Part shown: positions 9,201 through 17,148 of the stretch, one piece after another
Numbering within the stretch: position 1 is the stretch's first letter
How the letters are laid out: each line of letters starts with the position of its first letter
Assembly: GCA_934486825.1 (NCBI GenBank)
Contig: CAKSQF010000013.1
Coordinates: 1-64,000, forward strand
From: an uncultured Eubacteriales bacterium
GTDB taxonomy: Bacteria > Bacillota > Clostridia > Oscillospirales > CAG-272
Reading direction: 5' to 3'
DNA length: 64,000 nucleotides
Translations under genes and position numbers: made by a program
The notes under the pieces: model-generated
The model's database searches: none
Told to the model about the DNA's origin: nothing
Seen by the model: only the letters and a program-made list of their open reading frames with translations

Positions 9201-9733
9201 GACATATGATGACTGTCGGTTATGATCTGTATATGAAGCTTCTGAATGAAGCCATCCTTGAGGAAAAGGGAGAGACGGTAAAGCCGAGATGCGAATGTAA
9301 TGTGGATTTCGGAATTGACGCATACATCCCCGAAAAGTATATTGATAATATGAACCAGCGTATAGAAGCCTATAAAAAAATATCGCTTATCCGATGCAGA
9401 GATGATCTGTACGATGTTACCGATGAGCTTCTTGACAGATACGGAGATATGCCGAAACCGGTTGTCAACCTCCTTAAGATATCACTTGTCCGTTCGCTGG
9501 GTTCGGATTGCAATATCTGTAAGATCATGGGAAAAGAAAGCTCCGTGGTGCTTTATCCCGAAAAATTCAATATTCAGCCGTGGACGAAGGTTGCGGCGGA
9601 AAATAACGGAAGAATACTCGTAAGTCTCGGAAAAACACCCTCTGTTACCGTTAAAACTCCGAAAGGAATTGAACCGGCAGAGTATGTTGCAAAAATTCTC
9701 GGGGACTATATGAACGCAGTCAAAACAGATTGA
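6245..9733 (+). CDS. mfd: Transcription-repair coupling factor Mfd
   Basis: A large translocase that removes RNA polymerase stalled at DNA damage and recruits UvrA. The 1,162 residues are the full family length. Order: a UvrB-like N-terminal part with SRPTA near 385, then the CarD-like RNA polymerase interaction domain around residues 500-565 (GDFVVHVTHGIGVY). The helicase motor follows, with Walker A GDVGYGKTE (Lys655), DEEQRFGV (Asp750), TATPIPRT and QIRGRVGRSGR, then the C-terminal TRCF domain. The start is weakly marked: the ATG at 6245 is preferred over a TTG two codons upstream, and neither has a strong ribosome site. It lies in the glmU-pth-mfd operon. Confidence 0.97.
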   Translation: MNELSDILRSQREYKQIIERLGEKRGKKLPLLVTQMCEGVRDLFVATLTQDRMNKNSPVLGILPSEKDVSRLSAALSDFGLDVKTYPMRDFVFTEMSASHEFECERISVLSAVAANSCDVVLTTPDAAVQYTMPWDVLSARTFEINESSTVDTEKIAETLLDCGYVRVPMVDSPGQFSQRGDILDIFPPNTDDPVRIETFGEEIDRISSFDVMTQRRIDGLTRIVISPVREVIPDAAVKKSLAEAIRQRIKKAKEDSVKNVCRGELEKLESGRELLSIDKYISFIYPQKQCLTDYFSPESTVFVQDYNGVVDRLHSYVFRENESFLKLLEDGIVDPGYSRHYADENIFAEYIKTKRTLILNTFTVSMGGMELSDIYPIPSRPTAGFADDPSALYEELDNYLGSHYKIRVLCDSGQGAENLLRELVAKGYSASLSENEADIRLVVAPDLPGFELPTSRFAAVSACRGRSGSPKKNRTIVRTARKKRSDAEKILSYTDLSEGDFVVHVTHGIGVYCGVESLNVGGCRRDFIKIKYAGDDLLYLPCNQLDNLSKYIGAGEGTGVRLSKMGSSDWSKTTAKVKSATKEMAKELISLYATRMRKSGFAFAKDDSIDREFADTFEYDETPGQLDAIEDIRRDMESSHPMDRLLCGDVGYGKTEVALRAAFKAVQSNKQVAVLVPTTILALQHFQTFVSRMRGFPVSVDMISRFCTPKQQEVSIRRLERGETDIIIGTHRLLSKDIKFRDLGLVIVDEEQRFGVAQKEKLKALTENVDVLTLTATPIPRTMNMALSGIRDMSVLEEAPADRMPVQTYVTEHDDRLISEAIRREMRRGGQVFYLCNRINRIDSIVAKLSEMIPDARIGVGHGQMDKEELSDVWHRMISGDIDILVCTTIIETGVDVPNANTLIIENADQMGLSQLHQIRGRVGRSGRRAYAYFTYPSGKVLTEIAEKRLEAIRDFTEFGAGFRIAVRDLEIRGAGDLLGADQHGHMMTVGYDLYMKLLNEAILEEKGETVKPRCECNVDFGIDAYIPEKYIDNMNQRIEAYKKISLIRCRDDLYDVTDELLDRYGDMPKPVVNLLKISLVRSLGSDCNICKIMGKESSVVLYPEKFNIQPWTKVAAENNGRILVSLGKTPSVTVKTPKGIEPAEYVAKILGDYMNAVKTD

Positions 9734-9745
9734 ACGGAGAGAAAA

Positions 9746-10864
9746 ATGGGAAAAAAGATTCTGATACTGCTATTTGTGACGGTTTGTGTGCTTTCCGCTT
9801 TTGCCGGGTGCGCAAAAAGCGGAGATGCCGTAATGACATATAAAAAATACAGTATATCCGAGGATATGTACAGATACTGGCTGATAAGCTGGAAAAACAA
9901 TTTCGTCGAGAATTATTCGGATATCGAAGATACCGACGAATACTGGAACTCGCCGGTGTCGGAAGGATCCGATCAGACAAACGGTGAGTATGTCAGAAGC
10001 AACATCGAGACAAGAATCAGATATTATCTTATCGGTCAGGCGCTGTTCGATGAATACAATCTGTCGCTTGATAAGGATGCAAAGGTAAAGATAAAGGGCT
10101 ATGTTGACGATAAGATAGCATATTACGGCGGTAGATCGGCATGCAACAGCGCGCTTGAAAAGACGTATGGGATAAGCCTTGCGACACTGGAAAAGATATA
10201 TACCTTTGAAGAGAAATATCTGACCGTATTCAACTATCTCTACGGATCGGACGGAAAGTTGTCGGCAACGGCACAGGAGATTGACGATTATTATCATAAT
10301 TACTACGCCCGCGCAAAATATGTGATGTTCCTCAAGGATTGTAAAAAGAAATACGACGAAAACGGGAAGGTGGTTACCGATTCGGAAGGACATGTTGTCT
10401 ACGAGGACCTTACCGATGAAGAAAAGGCACAGGTAAAACAAGACGCGCAGACCGTATTTGACGATGTTAAAGCCGACAAAAAATTCGATAAATACAACGA
10501 CGCGATGGATTATTACATGGAAAAATACATGGAAGAGCATGTAAGTGATATCCTTGAAACTTATCCGAACGGTTTTTATATAACCGCCGACGAATATCTT
10601 GTTCATACTGCTGCCGTGACCGAAGCTGTATTTGATATGGAGGACGGAGAAGTCAGATTCGTTGAAAACGAATCCTGCTATTTCGTGATAAAAAAATATC
10701 CGCTTATCGATAAGGCGTATGCGTCGTCGGCTGATTCCGGACAGTTTTCGTATCTTGTTTCGTATGCAAACAGCGAAAAGTTTTCAAAGGATTTTGCAAA
10801 GTACGGCGAATCGATAACCGAAAATGATGAAATCAGATCGAAATATAAATTCAATGAGTTGTAA
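9746..10864 (+). CDS. SurA/PrsA-like lipoprotein, putative extracellular foldase
   Basis: A 372-residue exported lipoprotein. The signal peptide ends in the lipobox LSAFAGC with Cys22. The mature part is mostly helical and charged, resembling the SurA_N/trigger-factor-type chaperone fold. A C-terminal segment (VFDMEDGEVRFVENESCYFV) resembles the end of a parvulin-type module. I cannot see a complete catalytic parvulin domain, so prolyl isomerase activity is uncertain. It follows mfd by 12 bp with a GGAGAG ribosome site. A SurA/PrsA-like gene directly after mfd is common in Clostridia. A role in folding secreted proteins is inferred from fold and context. Confidence 0.65.
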   Translation: MGKKILILLFVTVCVLSAFAGCAKSGDAVMTYKKYSISEDMYRYWLISWKNNFVENYSDIEDTDEYWNSPVSEGSDQTNGEYVRSNIETRIRYYLIGQALFDEYNLSLDKDAKVKIKGYVDDKIAYYGGRSACNSALEKTYGISLATLEKIYTFEEKYLTVFNYLYGSDGKLSATAQEIDDYYHNYYARAKYVMFLKDCKKKYDENGKVVTDSEGHVVYEDLTDEEKAQVKQDAQTVFDDVKADKKFDKYNDAMDYYMEKYMEEHVSDILETYPNGFYITADEYLVHTAAVTEAVFDMEDGEVRFVENESCYFVIKKYPLIDKAYASSADSGQFSYLVSYANSEKFSKDFAKYGESITENDEIRSKYKFNEL

Positions 10865-10882
10865 TAAGGAGAATCATCAACA

Positions 10883-11647
10883 ATGGAAGTAAGCGTATTG
10901 ACATTTAATCTGAGAACCGATGTCCGCGGGGATCGCGAAAATTATTTTTTCAACAGAACGCCGCTTATTCTTGAAAAAATCAGAAGGGAAAAGCCGGATA
11001 TCATATGCTGTCAGGAATCGACAGTGCGTATAAGCGGATGGCTTCGGGCTGTCCTTACCGATTATTTGGTGGTTGGTGCGGGACGCGGAGCCGACTATCG
11101 GGATGAAGCCAATCCTATATGCTTCAGAACCGACAGATTCTCGCTTTTCTCGCTCGGACAGTTCTGGCTTTCCGAAACTCCCGATGTCCCCGGAACGAGG
11201 TATGCCGATCAGTCGGGCTGTCCACGTATATGTACATATGCAACATTGCTTGCCGGGGATGATAATAAACCTCTGCGTGTTTATAATACCCACCTCGACC
11301 ATATAAGCGAAAGCGCAAGACTGCTCGGGATGAGACGTGTCCTTGATAAAATATCGGATGACAGCCGCCATACCGATGCTCCGCTTGTACTGTGCGGAGA
11401 TATGAACGCCGAGCCGTCCGAAAAATGTATAGTCGAAGCAAAGGGGTTCGACCACCCGCGGATTTCCGATCTGACGTCAGGTATTATGTCATCCTTCCAT
11501 GATTTCGGCAGACTTGACCGGCAGTCGAAGATCGATTATATTTTCTCGGATGCAGAACAGATCGGTGAATGTACCGCATGGACAGACTCGGAAAACGGTA
11601 TTTATCTTTCCGACCACTATCCGCTGCTTGTTAAAATCGAAATTTAA
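10883..11647 (+). CDS. Endonuclease/exonuclease/phosphatase family protein
   Basis: A 254-residue metal-dependent phosphodiesterase-fold protein. The EEP hallmarks are present in order: LTFNLR with Asn9, CCQES with the metal-binding Glu45, NTHLDH in the middle, CGDMNAEP, and the terminal LSDHYPLLV with the catalytic Asp-His pair. There is no signal peptide, so it acts in the cytoplasm. Substrates in this superfamily range from DNA to phospholipids and inositol phosphates, so the substrate cannot be named. AAGGAG lies 9-10 nt before the ATG. It is the last gene before the rimP promoter, 18 bp after the lipoprotein gene. Confidence 0.85.
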   Translation: MEVSVLTFNLRTDVRGDRENYFFNRTPLILEKIRREKPDIICCQESTVRISGWLRAVLTDYLVVGAGRGADYRDEANPICFRTDRFSLFSLGQFWLSETPDVPGTRYADQSGCPRICTYATLLAGDDNKPLRVYNTHLDHISESARLLGMRRVLDKISDDSRHTDAPLVLCGDMNAEPSEKCIVEAKGFDHPRISDLTSGIMSSFHDFGRLDRQSKIDYIFSDAEQIGECTAWTDSENGIYLSDHYPLLVKIEI

Positions 11648-11668
11648 TGATTTTTTTAAGAAAAACTA

Positions 11669-11697
11669 TTGCATTTTGCAAAATGATGTGGTATAAT
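11669..11697 (+). promoter_or_regulatory. Promoter of the rimP-nusA-infB operon
   Basis: TTGCAT (11669-11674), 17-bp spacer, TATAAT (11692-11697). It starts a leader of about 95 nt before rimP. Confidence 0.8.
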
Positions 11698-11726
11698 ACC
11701 CAAAGAATCATTATTATTGTTATGAA

Positions 11727-11757
11727 AGGAAGAGCGTGCAAGCGCTCTTCTAATTTT
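11727..11757 (+). ncRNA. rimP leader hairpin
   Basis: In the leader between promoter and rimP, GAAGAGCG (11729-11736) pairs with CGCTCTTC (11743-11750) around a 6-nt loop and is followed by TAATTTT. A conserved leader hairpin before rimP-nusA is known in Bacillota. This has the right place and shape, and may act as an attenuator for NusA-linked autoregulation. Confidence 0.5.
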
Positions 11758-11798
11758 GTAATGAGATGTTTTTGAATGTAACGAAAGGATGTACTTTT

Positions 11799-12272
11799 AT
11801 GGCGGGTCGGATTTCCGGAATTGCCGGCGAGGTGACGGCACTTATTGAGCCGACGGTGAATGAACTCGGTTATTCGCTGTGGGATGTCGAATATGTCAAG
11901 GAGGGCGCAACATGGTATCTTCGCGTGACCATAGACTCTCCGGACGGGATCGATCTTGACGCCTGCGAGAAGGTTCACAGGGCAATAGATCCCGTGCTTG
12001 ACGAAGCGGACCCTATCGAGGATGCGTACATGCTTGAGGTTTCCTCTCCCGGTCTTGAACGTACCATAAGAAAAAAGGAACATTATTTTGCCTGCCGCGG
12101 AGAGAAGGTTCAGATCAGACTGTTCAGACCGATAGACGGAGTGAAATCGTTTGTCGGAAGGCTTGAAACCGATGATTTGTGCGAAAAAATCACTGTTGTG
12201 ACCGACGACGGTAAAGAGCTTGTTTTTGATCGTGCCATGGTGGCGAAAGCGAATGTTTTCTTTGAGATGTGA
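11799..12272 (+). CDS. rimP: Ribosome maturation factor RimP
   Basis: Assists 30S subunit maturation. The protein has 157 residues, the normal size. The N-terminal alpha-beta domain carries VNELGYSLWDVEYVKEG and LDACEKVHRAIDPVLDE. The C-terminal SH3-like domain follows the strongly conserved EVSSPGLERT, and residues typical of the family run to the end. The ATG at 11799 is chosen because GAAAGGA lies about 10 nt upstream; an in-frame upstream codon has no such site. First gene of the rimP-nusA-ylxR-ylxQ-infB operon. Confidence 0.96.
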   Translation: MAGRISGIAGEVTALIEPTVNELGYSLWDVEYVKEGATWYLRVTIDSPDGIDLDACEKVHRAIDPVLDEADPIEDAYMLEVSSPGLERTIRKKEHYFACRGEKVQIRLFRPIDGVKSFVGRLETDDLCEKITVVTDDGKELVFDRAMVAKANVFFEM

Positions 12273-12324
12273 AGCGAAATACTCTGATACGGGCTTATAT
12301 GTTTAGTATAGAAAGGAATATGAA

Positions 12325-13350
12325 ATGAATAACGAATTGTTTGAAGCACTCGACCAGCTTGAAAAGGAAAAGGGAATACCGAAGGAATATATGCTTGAAA
12401 AGGTCGAGGCGGCTCTTGTAAGCGCATACAAGCGTGAGCACAACAGCGAAAGCAATGTCCGCGTCGTGATAGATAACGATAAGCGTGAGATAAAAATGTA
12501 TCAGCAGAAGGAAGTCGTCGAAACGGTCGAAAATCCTGAGACTCAGATTACTCTTCCGGATGCAAAAAAGGTCAGCAGACGCGCAACGCTCGGTGCAACT
12601 GTGGATATTGAGCTTAAGCCGCAGGATTTCCGCAGACTTTCCGCACAGACAGGTAAGCAGGTCATTATTCAGGGCGTCAGAGAAGCCGAGCGCGGAATGA
12701 TGTATAAGGAATACGAAAACAAGAAGGAAGAGATTATTTCCGCAACGGTTCAGAAGATAAATCCGATGACCGGCGACGTTGTCGTCGATACCGGAACGAG
12801 CCATGCTGTTCTGCTGAAAAGCGAGCAGATCCCGGGCGAATCCTTTGTGGTCGGCGATCATATCAAGGTTTTCGTTTCCGAAGTCAAGAAAGAAGTCCGC
12901 GGACCGATAGTAACCCTTTCGAGAACACACCCCAATATGATAAAAAGACTTTTTGAGCTTGATGTACCCGAGATCCGTGACGGTATAGTAATTATACAGG
13001 CGGTTACGCGCGAGGCGGGATCAAGATCGAAAATGGCTGTCTATTCGAGAGAAGAGGGCGTGGATCCCGTAGGTGCATGTATAGGTGCACGCGGTGTGCG
13101 TATCGCATCAATCGTTGAGGAGCTTCGCGGTGAGAAGATCGATATAATCAAATACAGCGAGGATCCCGCCGAATTTATTGCCGAGGCACTTTCCCCCGCA
13201 AAGGTAAAACAGGTGGTTATCGACGGAGAAAGAAGCTGTCGTGTCTATGTCGATCCCGATCAGTTGTCACTTGCAATAGGAAAGGTCGGACAGAACGCAC
13301 GTCTTGCCGCAAGACTTACGGGATATAAGATCGATATAAAGACAGAGTAA
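12325..13350 (+). CDS. nusA: Transcription elongation/termination factor NusA
   Basis: Binds RNA polymerase and nascent RNA and controls pausing, termination and antitermination. It has 341 residues, the short Gram-positive form without the C-terminal acidic repeats. Residues 1-130 are the polymerase-binding N-terminal domain (GIPKEYMLEKVEAAL). An S1 domain runs from about 135 to 200 (NPMTGDVVVDTG). Two KH domains follow, with VDPVGACIGARGVRI and LSLAIGKVGQNARLAARL. The ribosome site AGAAAGGA lies before the ATG. NusB is encoded far away at 45,102. Confidence 0.98.
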   Translation: MNNELFEALDQLEKEKGIPKEYMLEKVEAALVSAYKREHNSESNVRVVIDNDKREIKMYQQKEVVETVENPETQITLPDAKKVSRRATLGATVDIELKPQDFRRLSAQTGKQVIIQGVREAERGMMYKEYENKKEEIISATVQKINPMTGDVVVDTGTSHAVLLKSEQIPGESFVVGDHIKVFVSEVKKEVRGPIVTLSRTHPNMIKRLFELDVPEIRDGIVIIQAVTREAGSRSKMAVYSREEGVDPVGACIGARGVRIASIVEELRGEKIDIIKYSEDPAEFIAEALSPAKVKQVVIDGERSCRVYVDPDQLSLAIGKVGQNARLAARLTGYKIDIKTE

Positions 13351-13369
13351 TCTGTCGGAGGTGCATTGC

Positions 13370-13657
13370 TTGTCGGATTGTATAAATAAAACCAAAAAAC
13401 TGCCTGTCCGCAAATGTCTCGGATGTATGAACACATTTGCAAAAAATGAGCTTATACGTATCGTAAGGACGCCGGACGGAGATGTTTGCCTTGATTTTAC
13501 CGGAAAAAAATCGGGAAGAGGGGCATATATATGTAAGGATCCGCTTTGCCTGAAAAAAGCCAGAAAGGCAAAAAGGCTGGAGAATAATTTGAAATGTCAG
13601 ATTTCGGATCAGGTTTTCGAATCGCTTGAAAAGACATTGGAAGGAGAACTCACATAG
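13370..13657 (+). CDS. ylxR: YlxR-family RNA-binding protein (RnpM type)
   Basis: A 95-residue cytoplasmic protein of the YlxR family; some members have been shown to bind and modulate RNase P RNA. The conserved core shows VRKCLGCM, LIRIVRTPDG and KKSGRGAYIC. The TTG at 13370 is the best start because GGAGG lies 8 nt upstream; a GTG 9 bp earlier would overlap that box. Fixed place between nusA and ylxQ. Confidence 0.93.
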   Translation: MSDCINKTKKLPVRKCLGCMNTFAKNELIRIVRTPDGDVCLDFTGKKSGRGAYICKDPLCLKKARKAKRLENNLKCQISDQVFESLEKTLEGELT

Positions 13658-13658
13658 A

Positions 13659-14027
13659 TTGAACAGTCTTCTTGGTGTAATAGGACTTGCCTGCCGTGCC
13701 GGAAAGATTAAATTCGGTACCGAGCAATCGGTGCTTGCGGTGAGATCGGCTTCAAAGCCGGCACTTGTCTGTATTTCAAACGATGCGTCCTTTAATACGG
13801 TAAAGAAACTTACTGACAGCTGCAGAACTCACGATGTTGAATTTGCGGTAATGCCGATAAGCAAATACGAACTCGGAAAGTGCATAGGAAAGACAATGGA
13901 TGTTTCGGCGATAGCCGTGACTGATGAGAATTTCCGGAAAGCTATCAAAAAACAAATGGAAAAAATCGACTATTGCGGAGATTCGGAATCCGCGGGAGGT
14001 GCAATACATGGCAGTAACAAAGATTAA
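13659..14027 (+). CDS. ylxQ: L7Ae-family ribosomal-type protein YlxQ
   Basis: A 122-residue L7Ae/L30e/S12e-fold RNA-binding protein. The N-terminal LLGVIGLACRAGKIKFGTEQ and the following VRSASKPALVCISND match the kink-turn-binding family. I chose the TTG at 13659, just after the ylxR stop, with AAGGAG about 12 nt upstream. The C-terminus overlaps infB by 20 bp, suggesting coupled translation. Confidence 0.9.
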   Translation: MNSLLGVIGLACRAGKIKFGTEQSVLAVRSASKPALVCISNDASFNTVKKLTDSCRTHDVEFAVMPISKYELGKCIGKTMDVSAIAVTDENFRKAIKKQMEKIDYCGDSESAGGAIHGSNKD

Positions 14028-16599
14028 ACTTGCAAATTTGGCGAAGGATCTGAATCTGAAAAACAAGGATCTGATCGATATCCTGAACGCGGGCGGATTT
14101 CAGAAGGGATCCTCTGCGTCACTTGAACCGGACGAATTTTCTTACCTTATCGATCAGCTTACTCAGAAAAATCAGGTCAGCGGATTTGACGATTATCTGA
14201 ACGGGAAAACCGTGATAATCGATGACAGAATTGAAAGTGCTGCAAATAAAGCTAAGGCGGAAAGCGGTAAAGCAGCTCCCGAGAAGGTGCCCGAGAAGGT
14301 GCCCGAGAAGGCTCCTGAGAAGTCCGAAAAGCCGGTAGAGGCAGAGGTAAAAGAGGTAAAGACTGAAGTCAAAAAGCCGGAAAACAGCGAAAACAAAGCG
14401 CCCGAGGCAGTAAAACCGCTGCCGAAAAAACAGAAGGAAGAAACCAGGCAGGACAGGTTTGCCAAGGTCAATCCCATTGCCGAACGGAACCAGCCGCAGA
14501 AAAATCAGAAGAAGGAAAGACCGTCGGATCAGAAAAACCGTCAGCAGAATGTTTTCCGCAAAAGTACAACGGTTGATACCACTTCAACGGTAACAACCGC
14601 CGACGATTCGAAATCTTATACCGGAACAAAAACGAAGGTCGTTGATACAAGAAGCGTCAGCGTCGATCTTTCCAAGTATGACGAAAAGCTTGAAAAGTAC
14701 GCAAACGACAATACAAATCCGGTATATGAAAACAACGATCAGAGACAAAAGCTGAAGAAGCAGAATCAGAAGGGCAATACCCGTGTTGACAGAGAACGTC
14801 AGGGTATGCAGAAGATGAAGCAGAACAGACAGCAAAAACCTGTAAAGCAGCAGCTTTCGATAACGGTTCCCGATGAAATAACAGTCGGAGAACTTGCGGC
14901 AAAACTGAAGGTAACTGCCGCCGAGGTTATAAAGCGTCTGATGATGCTCGGTATGATGGCAAGCGTGAATCAGGTAATCGATTATGATACCGCCGAGGTT
15001 GTCGCACTTGAACTCGGTGCGAAAATTTCAAAGGAAGTTGTCGTCACGATCGAGGATAAGCTGTTTGACTCCGAAGAGGATAAGGAAGATGAGCTGGTCG
15101 AAAGAGCTCCCGTTGTTTGCGTAATGGGACACGTCGATCACGGTAAGACATCTATACTTGACAGAATACGTAATTCGAATGTTACTGCCGGTGAGGCGGG
15201 CGGAATCACTCAGGCAATCGGCGCGTATACGGTGAACGTAAACGGCAAGGATATCACATTCCTTGATACGCCCGGACACGAAGCATTTACCGCTATGCGT
15301 GCACGCGGCGCAATGGCTACTGATATAGCAATCCTTGTCGTCGCGGCTGATGACGGTATAATGCCCCAGACGGTCGAAGCGATAAACCATGCAAAGGCAG
15401 CGGGAGTCGATATCATCGTTGCAATCAATAAAATGGATAAGCCGGGGGCAAATCCCGATGCAATAAAGCAGGCGCTTACAAAATATGAGCTTGTTCCGGA
15501 AGAATGGGGCGGCGATGTTATCTGTGTGCCCGTTTCGGCGCTTACCGGAATGGGAATAGAAGATCTGCTTGAAAACGTATTGCTTGTTGCGGAAGTCAAG
15601 GGGCTTAAAGCCAACCCGTCGAGACGCGCCAAGGGCGTTGTCATCGAAGCAAGACTTGATAAGGGTCGCGGACCTGTTGCAACCGTGCTCGTACAGAACG
15701 GTACACTTAAATCCGGCGATGTTGTCATAGCGGGAAGCACCGTAGGACGTGTCCGTGCAATGATCGACGATAAGGGAAGAAGCGTGAAAACCGCGGGACC
15801 GTCAATCCCCGTTGAGATAACCGGCTTGTCGGATGTGCCCGAATCGGGAGATGAATTTGCCGCAGTCCGCGACGAAAAAATGGCAAGAGAGCTTGCGGAA
15901 CAGCGTAAAGAAAAACAGAAACAGGACGAATTCAAGGCTAATTCGAAGGTTTCGCTGGATGATCTGTTCAATCAGATATCGAGCGGTGTAAAGAGCCTCA
16001 ATATTATAATCAAGGCAGATGTTGGCGGTTCTGCGGAAGCGGTCAAATCCTCGCTGCTCAAGCTGTCAAATGACGAGGTCAAGGTCAATGTCATTCATAC
16101 GGCAGTCGGCGGAATCACGGAAGGCGACGTAATGCTTGCTACTGCGTCTAATGCTATCATTATCGGATTTAATGTAAGACCCGATAAGAACGCACTTGAC
16201 AGTGCCGAACGCCAGAAGGTTGATATCCACACCTACCGTATCATATACGAATGTATAGAAGAAGTGTCCGCCGCAATGAAGGGTATGCTTGCACCGACAT
16301 TCAAAGAGAATCTGCTCGGTCACGCAGAGGTTCGTCAGACGATTCACGTATCGAGCGTCGGAACAATAGCAGGTTCTTATGTTCAGGACGGTAAGATAAC
16401 ACGAAACGCTCAGATAAGAGTTGTCCGTGACGGCGTTGTGATATTTGAGGATAAGATTGCCTCACTGCGCAGATTCAAGGATGACGTCAAAGAGGTTGCA
16501 GCCGGTTACGAATGCGGTATCGGACTTGAAAGATTCAATGATATCAAAGAGGGCGATGTCCTTGAGGCATTCGAGATGGTACAGGTACAGCCTCAGTAA
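14008..16599 (+). CDS. infB: Translation initiation factor IF-2
   Basis: GTPase that places initiator tRNA on the 30S subunit. It has 863 residues. An IF2_N module opens the protein (KIKLANLAKDLNLKNKDL), then comes a long Lys/Glu/Gln/Pro-rich linker. A second IF2_N-type module lies near residue 290 (TVGELAAKLKVTAAEVIKRL). The G domain has GHVDHGKT (Lys380), DTPGHEAF and NKMDKP, and the C2 domain lies at the end. Start ATG 14008 has GGGAGGT 7 nt upstream. The linker holds a short 12-bp tandem repeat (14278-14325). Unlike many genomes, rbfA and truB do not follow; a structured terminator does. Confidence 0.98.
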   Translation: MAVTKIKLANLAKDLNLKNKDLIDILNAGGFQKGSSASLEPDEFSYLIDQLTQKNQVSGFDDYLNGKTVIIDDRIESAANKAKAESGKAAPEKVPEKVPEKAPEKSEKPVEAEVKEVKTEVKKPENSENKAPEAVKPLPKKQKEETRQDRFAKVNPIAERNQPQKNQKKERPSDQKNRQQNVFRKSTTVDTTSTVTTADDSKSYTGTKTKVVDTRSVSVDLSKYDEKLEKYANDNTNPVYENNDQRQKLKKQNQKGNTRVDRERQGMQKMKQNRQQKPVKQQLSITVPDEITVGELAAKLKVTAAEVIKRLMMLGMMASVNQVIDYDTAEVVALELGAKISKEVVVTIEDKLFDSEEDKEDELVERAPVVCVMGHVDHGKTSILDRIRNSNVTAGEAGGITQAIGAYTVNVNGKDITFLDTPGHEAFTAMRARGAMATDIAILVVAADDGIMPQTVEAINHAKAAGVDIIVAINKMDKPGANPDAIKQALTKYELVPEEWGGDVICVPVSALTGMGIEDLLENVLLVAEVKGLKANPSRRAKGVVIEARLDKGRGPVATVLVQNGTLKSGDVVIAGSTVGRVRAMIDDKGRSVKTAGPSIPVEITGLSDVPESGDEFAAVRDEKMARELAEQRKEKQKQDEFKANSKVSLDDLFNQISSGVKSLNIIIKADVGGSAEAVKSSLLKLSNDEVKVNVIHTAVGGITEGDVMLATASNAIIIGFNVRPDKNALDSAERQKVDIHTYRIIYECIEEVSAAMKGMLAPTFKENLLGHAEVRQTIHVSSVGTIAGSYVQDGKITRNAQIRVVRDGVVIFEDKIASLRRFKDDVKEVAAGYECGIGLERFNDIKEGDVLEAFEMVQVQPQ
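14278..14325 (+). repeat. 12-bp tandem repeat inside infB linker
   Basis: Four tandem copies based on CCCGAGAAGGTG, two exact and two diverged, encode repeats of the P-E-K-V/A type in the disordered linker. Probably length-variable between strains. Confidence 0.75.
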
Positions 16600-16612
16600 A
16601 TGAACAGATCAG

Positions 16613-16700
16613 GCGTGAGACGGATTGTAAGATATGAAACGGTCAAACCGAAAATCGGCTGACCGTAGAATTTGCAGACGATTTGTCTCACGCTTTTATC
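16613..16700 (+). terminator. Structured terminator after infB
   Basis: GCGTGAGAC (16613-16621) pairs with GTCTCACGC (16685-16693), which is followed by TTTTATCTTTTT. Nested inside is ACGGTC...GACCGT (16639-16666) with an inner CCGA/TCGG stem. The whole is a long stem enclosing a hairpin, more elaborate than a simple terminator. Confidence 0.6.
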
Positions 16701-16733
16701 TTTTTGATTGTCATAAAAGTTTGCCGAAAACCC

Positions 16734-16762
16734 TTGACAAAAAGTACAGCCTGTGTTATAAT
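16734..16762 (+). promoter_or_regulatory. Promoter of the tRNA-Ser/tRNA-Gln unit
   Basis: Perfect consensus: TTGACA (16734-16739), 17-bp spacer, TATAAT (16757-16762), 36 bp upstream of tRNA-Ser. Confidence 0.9.
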
Positions 16763-16798
16763 AAAACCCGTTGGGCGGATTTGGCTGTCCGATTATGT

Positions 16799-16889
16799 GG
16801 AGAGATGGCTGAGCTGGTCTAAGGCGCACGACTGGAAATCGTGTGAACACCAAAATGTTCCATGAGTTCGAATCTCATTCTCTCCGCCA
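16799..16889 (+). tRNA. tRNA-Ser (anticodon GGA)
   Basis: A 91-nt class II tRNA. The acceptor arms GGAGAGA (16799-16805) and TCTCTCC (16879-16885) pair, with discriminator G and encoded CCA. The anticodon loop CTGGAAA has GGA at 16834-16836. A long variable arm and the GTTCGAATC T-loop are present. It reads UCC and UCU codons. Confidence 0.96.
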
Positions 16890-16935
16890 TGCAGGAGAGC
16901 CGCATTTATTGGCGGTTCTCCTGCTTTTTATATTT

Positions 16936-17009
16936 TGGGATGTGGTGTAGCGGCAGCACACGAGACTTTGACTCTTGTAGTATAGGTTCAACCCCTATCA
17001 TCCCAGCCA
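16936..17009 (+). tRNA. tRNA-Gln (anticodon TTG)
   Basis: A 74-nt tRNA. Acceptor arms TGGGATG (16936-16942) and CATCCCA (16999-17005) pair, followed by G and encoded CCA. The anticodon stem CGAGA/TCTTG encloses loop CTTTGAC with TTG at 16968-16970. GGTTCAACCCC forms the T arm. Co-transcribed with tRNA-Ser. Confidence 0.95.
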
Positions 17010-17013
17010 TAGA

Positions 17014-17040
17014 AACCACTTCTTTCGAAGTGGTTTTTTT
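17014..17040 (+). terminator. Terminator of the tRNA unit
   Basis: AACCACTTC (17014-17022) pairs with GAAGTGGTT (17027-17035) around TTTC, followed by a run of T. Confidence 0.9.
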
Positions 17041-17104
17041 GTAATATTTCCTTGCGGGAGAAGAAATTTATATACGGTTTGTACCGGAATGATTTTATAG
17101 CAAG

Positions 17105-17148
17105 CGGCTGTAACAAACAGTATGTTCAAAAAATGTTTGTTACAGCCG
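17105..17148. repeat. Perfect 15-bp inverted repeat with 14-nt loop
   Basis: CGGCTGTAACAAACA (17105-17119) and TGTTTGTTACAGCCG (17134-17148), followed by TTTTG. It could be a second terminator or the remnant of a small mobile element. No gene ends immediately upstream. Confidence 0.7.

Noticed and set aside
9770..10606. 278-codon minus-strand frame opposite the SurA/PrsA-like gene
   Set aside because: The plus-strand frame has a lipoprotein signal and a good ribosome site; the reverse frame is a shadow.
14278..14325. Short regular repeats considered as a CRISPR or similar array
   Set aside because: They are 12-bp units without spacers inside the infB linker.
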